Assembly: GCA_030765525.1 (NCBI GenBank)
Contig: JAVCCK010000039.1
Span: 1 to 44,291, forward strand
Reading direction: 5' to 3'
DNA: 44,291 nt
DNA from: Candidatus Lernaella stagnicola
GTDB taxonomy: Bacteria; Lernaellota; Lernaellaia; Lernaellales; Lernaellaceae
The number at the start of each line of letters is the position of its first letter. Positions within the stretch are counted from its first letter, which is position 1. The translations under genes and the position numbers were made by a program. The notes below the pieces were generated by a model. It did no database searches. It had not been told where the DNA came from and was given only the letters and a program-made list of their open reading frames with translations. Below, piece by piece: positions 41,424 through 44,291 of the stretch.

Positions 41424-42224
41424 TTACTTCCCGAGAATCAGCGGTAGGCCGTCGCCGGCGCCGCCGATGACCACGACTTTCGAGTTTTGCGATTCGGCGA
41501 GTTTGAGCGTGGCCTCGATGCCCTTCCAGCGCAGCAGGTTCTCGTTGATGCCCTTGGTGACGATAATCTGGAAGTCGGCGATGCCTCTGGCTTCGACGCG
41601 TTTTCGCTCGGCTTCCAGTCGCTCTTTTTCGAGAACAAACTTCATTTTCTCGGCTTCCTGCTTCATAGCGAGCTTGCGCTCGATGGCGTCGGTTACCGAC
41701 CTGGGGAAGTCCATGTTGCGCAGCATGATGGCCGAGATGGCGATGGGCTTTTGATCCAATTTGGCTACTACGCCCTTGAAGATGGTGTCCTGTATTTCGG
41801 AGCGTTTGGTATACGCGTCGATGCTGTCGTAGCCGGCGATGACCTCGCGGGTGACGTTGCGCACGGTCGGCCGCACGATCGTCGTGTAGTATTCCGGACC
41901 GATATTCTGGTGGAGTATGCCGACCTTGTCGGCTACCGGCTGAAAGCGTATCGACAGGTCGCATTTGATGTTGAGTTGGTCGCGTGTGAGGATGGAAAGA
42001 TCCTCCTGCTGATCTTTGACGCGCACGTCGTAAAGGTAGATGCGGTTCCAGGGGGCCAGCCAGTTCCATCCTTCGGTCAGCGCGGTGCCGGTGTCAGTGC
42101 CCGCGCGCCAGTTGAAATAGACGCCCCGGTGCCCCGCCGGTATGGTTTTCCCACAACCTGACAGGACTCCTAAAACCATGATTAATAAAAACAAAACGAG
42201 TAGTTTCGTAGCGATGCGACGCAT
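41424..42224 (-). CDS. SPFH/prohibitin-domain lipoprotein
   Basis: 266 residues from ATG 42224 (G-rich ribosome site; upstream codons are not protein-like). The signal peptide ends in lipobox LSGC (C24), unlike most prohibitin-family proteins, which have a TM anchor. The SPFH domain (about 27-200: IPAGHRGVYFNWRAG, TRDQLNIKCDLSIRFQP, VIAGYDSIDAYTKRSEIQ) is followed by a coiled coil (200-235) and a C-terminal segment with VVVIGGAGDGLPLILGK. SPFH proteins oligomerise on membranes and modulate proteases such as FtsH. Lipidation would place it outside the cytoplasm. It is divergent from the gene at 42516. Confidence 0.88.
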   Translation of the reverse strand: MRRIATKLLVLFLLIMVLGVLSGCGKTIPAGHRGVYFNWRAGTDTGTALTEGWNWLAPWNRIYLYDVRVKDQQEDLSILTRDQLNIKCDLSIRFQPVADKVGILHQNIGPEYYTTIVRPTVRNVTREVIAGYDSIDAYTKRSEIQDTIFKGVVAKLDQKPIAISAIMLRNMDFPRSVTDAIERKLAMKQEAEKMKFVLEKERLEAERKRVEARGIADFQIIVTKGINENLLRWKGIEATLKLAESQNSKVVVIGGAGDGLPLILGK

Positions 42225-42515
42225 GCAATCCCCCTTCCGGTAGATCCACGACCGATTGATTAATAGCTTCTTAGCGTAAAACAGAATCATAATCTAAGGC
42301 GAAAGCTCGGATAAAGCCACCGGGACAAACGGATTCCTCGCTAACCTTGCCCGATAACTTCTTTTACGGAAAATTTGATACTCACCGGCCGACCTTGATG
42401 CAAGAGACTCGCAAGTGGTATGAAGTCTTGAATTTCAGATGTTCAAAGCGAGTTTGTCCGCCGCCGGCTTCCGTTGAGCTAAATAAGCGCCGGTGAGAAA
42501 GGATCGGAGGCAAAA
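42225..42515. other. Divergent intergenic region
   Basis: Upstream region for the SPFH gene (minus) and the 42516 gene (plus). GGATCGGAGG before 42516 is a good ribosome site. A CCGGC/GCCGG inverted repeat flanks 42469-42497. No gene and no clear promoter was identified. Confidence 0.4.
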
Positions 42516-43382
42516 ATGCCGACGAAACGAGGTCGATTAATTCCCTTGTGCTTGCTGTTAACATTGTTGGTAACCGTCGGCGTGGGCCTTGCCTTCGCCG
42601 CCGGGGGGGTGGAACCGGATTCGACGGCGAAGCCCAAACCGCATCCCTACCGCCCCCCAGACCCGGCCAAAACGCTTTACGATAAAGGCGTCCAACTGAT
42701 GAACGACGGCCAAACTGACGCCGCGAAAGATCTTTTCAAAGGATTGATTGTCGCCTACCCCGATTCGCCTTACACCGCGAAGGCTCGGAATATTATCAGT
42801 AAGCTGGAGAAGCAGGAAGAAACGGAAAGAACGCTGCTCGAAATTAAAAAGCGGCAAGAAGAAATGGAGAAAGAAAACCAACGGCTGAGAAACGAAATAG
42901 AAGCGCAAAAAAAGCCGCCGAAGACGCCGGAGCCGCCAAAACCGCAAACGCCGGACCTTTCGGGGACGTGGCAAGTTGAAGTCGTTTACAAACGAACGAA
43001 TCGTCCCGATCCGGAATCAATGCGACAATTGAGTCAGTTGGGATTGCCGCCGGGTTACCTCGACCAGGCGGGACAATTAGCCGGAACCTTTCTATTAGAC
43101 GCAAATGACAGAACTGTCAGTTCCGATAGTTGCTCAAGTAACGGTTTTTTGGAAAAGGCGGGTTCCGGATGGATTTTGGACGCCCCTTTGCGCTGGTTCT
43201 TTGATGAAAAATCCGGCTGCTATGCGAATGTACAATTGCGACTCGTTTCACCGAACGCCTTGACGTTTTCCGGATCCTTGAACTGCAATGAACAAATTGT
43301 TTCAGAATACAACGCAACAAGCGGCAAGATGGTCTCTGTGACGAAAAAAATAACGATCACGTCGATCAGAATGACGAGGTAG
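42516..43382 (+). CDS. Exported TPR/coiled-coil protein with C-terminal beta domain
   Basis: 288 residues. The signal peptide ends near GLAFAAG, followed by GVEPDSTAKPKPHPYRPP, a segment shared with the next protein. A TPR unit (about 50-95, KTLYDKGVQLMNDGQTDAAKDLFKGLIVAYPDSPYTAKA) resembles YbgF/BamD-type periplasmic helices. It is followed by a charged coiled coil (95-132), a Pro/Lys linker and a beta-rich domain (148-288) starting DLSGTWQVEV with paired Cys residues. The DLSGTW start is common in small lipocalin-like or META-type domains, but I cannot name the family. It precedes the FGE-fold gene by 33 bases, likely one operon. Confidence 0.7.
   Translation: MPTKRGRLIPLCLLLTLLVTVGVGLAFAAGGVEPDSTAKPKPHPYRPPDPAKTLYDKGVQLMNDGQTDAAKDLFKGLIVAYPDSPYTAKARNIISKLEKQEETERTLLEIKKRQEEMEKENQRLRNEIEAQKKPPKTPEPPKPQTPDLSGTWQVEVVYKRTNRPDPESMRQLSQLGLPPGYLDQAGQLAGTFLLDANDRTVSSDSCSSNGFLEKAGSGWILDAPLRWFFDEKSGCYANVQLRLVSPNALTFSGSLNCNEQIVSEYNATSGKMVSVTKKITITSIRMTR
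42606..42626. repeat. 21-bp direct repeat, copy 1 (GVEPDST segment)
   Basis: Identical base for base to 43497-43517. It encodes the start of the mature parts of both neighbouring proteins. Confidence 0.85.
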
Positions 43383-43415
43383 CGAAAACTGCCATCAATC
43401 CGGGGAGGGACAGCC

Positions 43416-44195
43416 ATGACCATCAACCGGCTTTCAATTTTACTGTGCGTACTGCTGGCGGCTCTTTTTCTCGTGACCGCGACCTTTTCTCTCGCCGGGG
43501 TGGAACCGGATTCGACGCCGACGCCGGTTAAAAAGAAAGCCTACAACCCCGACGGCATGGTCCACATTCCGGGCGGTTGGTTTAAGATGGGCTGTTCGCC
43601 CGGAGATGGGGAGTGTTTCGACCGCGAAAAACCCAGCAAGCGGGTGTACGTGGATGCCTTTTTCATCGACATCCACGAGGTGACGCAGGCGGAATACCAA
43701 CGTGTTATGGGCGCGAACCCGAGTCGTTTTTCAGGTTGCACGACTTGCCCGGTGGAAACGGTGAATTGGAACGACGCCCGCAGCTACTGCGGGAAAGTGG
43801 GCAAACGCTTGCCCACCGAGGCCGAGTGGGAATACGCGGCGCGGGGCGGCACGACGGGCGCGCGGTATGGCGAGATCGACGCTATAGCTTGGTATCGGGG
43901 CAATTCCGGCAAGAAAACCCACCCCGTAGGCCAGAGGCAGCCGAACGCCTACGGGCTGTACGACATGCTGGGCAACGTCTGGGAGTGGTGCGAGGATTGG
44001 TTTGACAAGGATTGGTATTCGAAGATGCCTGAGCGCAACCCGAGAAATGATAACCAATCTCCGTACCGCGTGCTGCGGGGTGGTAGCTGGGGCAGTAATC
44101 CTCGAAGCGTACGCGCGTCGTTTCGGATCAGGATTCAACCTTCGATTACGTTCTACTTCAACGGCGGGTTTCGATGTGTCGGGACTGAAAAATGA
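43416..44195 (+). CDS. Exported FGE/SUMF1-fold protein, possible DGR target
   Basis: 259 residues. Signal peptide, then GVEPDSTPTPVKKK and an FGE/SUMF1 (C-type-lectin-like) domain: MVHIPGGWFKMGCSPGDGEC, FFIDIHEVTQAEYQRVMG, RLPTEAEWEYAARGG, YGLYDMLGNVWEWCEDW, RVLRGGSWGSNPRSVRASF and NGGFRCVG. Family members include formylglycine-generating enzymes, ergothioneine-type iron enzymes and many ligand-binding proteins; none of the specific catalytic sets is evident. The last 34 residues follow the canonical GGSW-NNN-PRNVR-...-GFR spacing, but positions normally Asn are Gly, Ser, Phe, Ile or Tyr. That is the pattern of a diversity-generating retroelement variable region. GGGAGG precedes the ATG. Confidence 0.88.
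   Translation: MTINRLSILLCVLLAALFLVTATFSLAGVEPDSTPTPVKKKAYNPDGMVHIPGGWFKMGCSPGDGECFDREKPSKRVYVDAFFIDIHEVTQAEYQRVMGANPSRFSGCTTCPVETVNWNDARSYCGKVGKRLPTEAEWEYAARGGTTGARYGEIDAIAWYRGNSGKKTHPVGQRQPNAYGLYDMLGNVWEWCEDWFDKDWYSKMPERNPRNDNQSPYRVLRGGSWGSNPRSVRASFRIRIQPSITFYFNGGFRCVGTEK
43497..43517. repeat. 21-bp direct repeat, copy 2 (GVEPDST segment)
   Basis: Identical to 42606-42626. It lies just after the signal peptide coding part of the FGE-fold gene. Confidence 0.85.
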
Positions 44196-44200
44196 CCCTT

Positions 44201-44254
44201 GGGCTCTTTTGCCCTTTTACCCTTGCCCCGCCGCCGGCGAGCGCGGTTTTTTTT
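44201..44254 (+). terminator. Possible tandem terminator after the FGE-fold gene
   Basis: A 4-bp hairpin GGGC-tctttt-GCCC with TTTT (44201-44218) is followed by a G+C-rich CCGC/GCGG hairpin with a T8 tail (44228-44254). If a DGR lies downstream, a hairpin here could also mark the end of the variable region. Confidence 0.5.
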
Positions 44255-44291
44255 GCTGTCGACATGCAAGGTCGCGCCGACGCGCGTTTGC

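Overview
The window is a G+C-rich bacterial chromosome segment from a Gram-negative organism: it encodes outer-membrane beta-barrels, many lipoproteins with lipoboxes, an OapA/M23 murein hydrolase and classical Shine-Dalgarno sites. The tmk-holB-ricT cluster followed by a decaprenyl-phosphate phosphoribosyltransferase-like UbiA protein, the poly-aspartate lipoprotein and the caspase/FGE lipoprotein suggest an uncultured, deltaproteobacteria-like lineage. That placement is inference; there is no rRNA here to fix it. No prophage, insertion sequence or CRISPR array was seen.

Layout. 1-960: the start of a tandem 43-residue-repeat TPR protein running off the left edge. 1084-3420: Lon protease with its own promoter. 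3758-4842: a decayed membrane-anchored SGNH hydrolase. 4827-9828: a polytopic membrane protein, tRNA-Leu(CAG), an M23 lipoprotein-like hydrolase and a GT39-like membrane protein. 9866-13263: tmk-holB-ricT-ubiA, tightly overlapping. 13385-20867: a co-directional minus-strand run chbG/ydjC-like, FadH-like flavoenzyme, small TPR protein, tdh, rmuC, kbl. tdh and kbl form the threonine dehydrogenase route (threonine to glycine plus acetyl-CoA), with rmuC placed between them.

21137-23152: a beta-propeller lipoprotein and an outer-membrane beta-barrel. 23328-28574: an orphan DUF5989 protein, a methyltransferase fused to a two-cluster ferredoxin domain, then a signalling operon (HD-GYP/GAF/degenerate GGDEF membrane protein plus two FHA proteins). 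28923-30965: a subtilisin-like lipoprotein with unusual decapeptide repeats. 30966-31697: a gene-poor, partly AT-rich stretch. 31698-32099: a Cys-rich poly-Asp lipoprotein. 32360-32524: tRNA-Arg(CCG) and tRNA-Ala(CGC) behind a strong promoter.

33093-34616: a membrane protein whose central domain follows the McrB AAA+ fold motif by motif but has lost every nucleotide-binding and catalytic residue. 34809-37945: thiolase, crotonase and acyl-CoA dehydrogenase (a short-chain acyl-CoA module) behind a promoter with an embedded palindrome. 38158-39654: a large outer-membrane protein. 39642-41384: an inactive-caspase/FGE lipoprotein. 41424-42224: an SPFH lipoprotein. 42516-44195: two exported proteins sharing a GVEPDST segment; the second is an FGE/SUMF1-fold protein whose C-terminus looks like a diversity-generating-retroelement variable region at the right edge.

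Best candidates for undescribed biology are the pseudo-McrB membrane protein, the possible DGR target, the methyltransferase-ferredoxin fusion and the pseudo-caspase/FGE lipoprotein.
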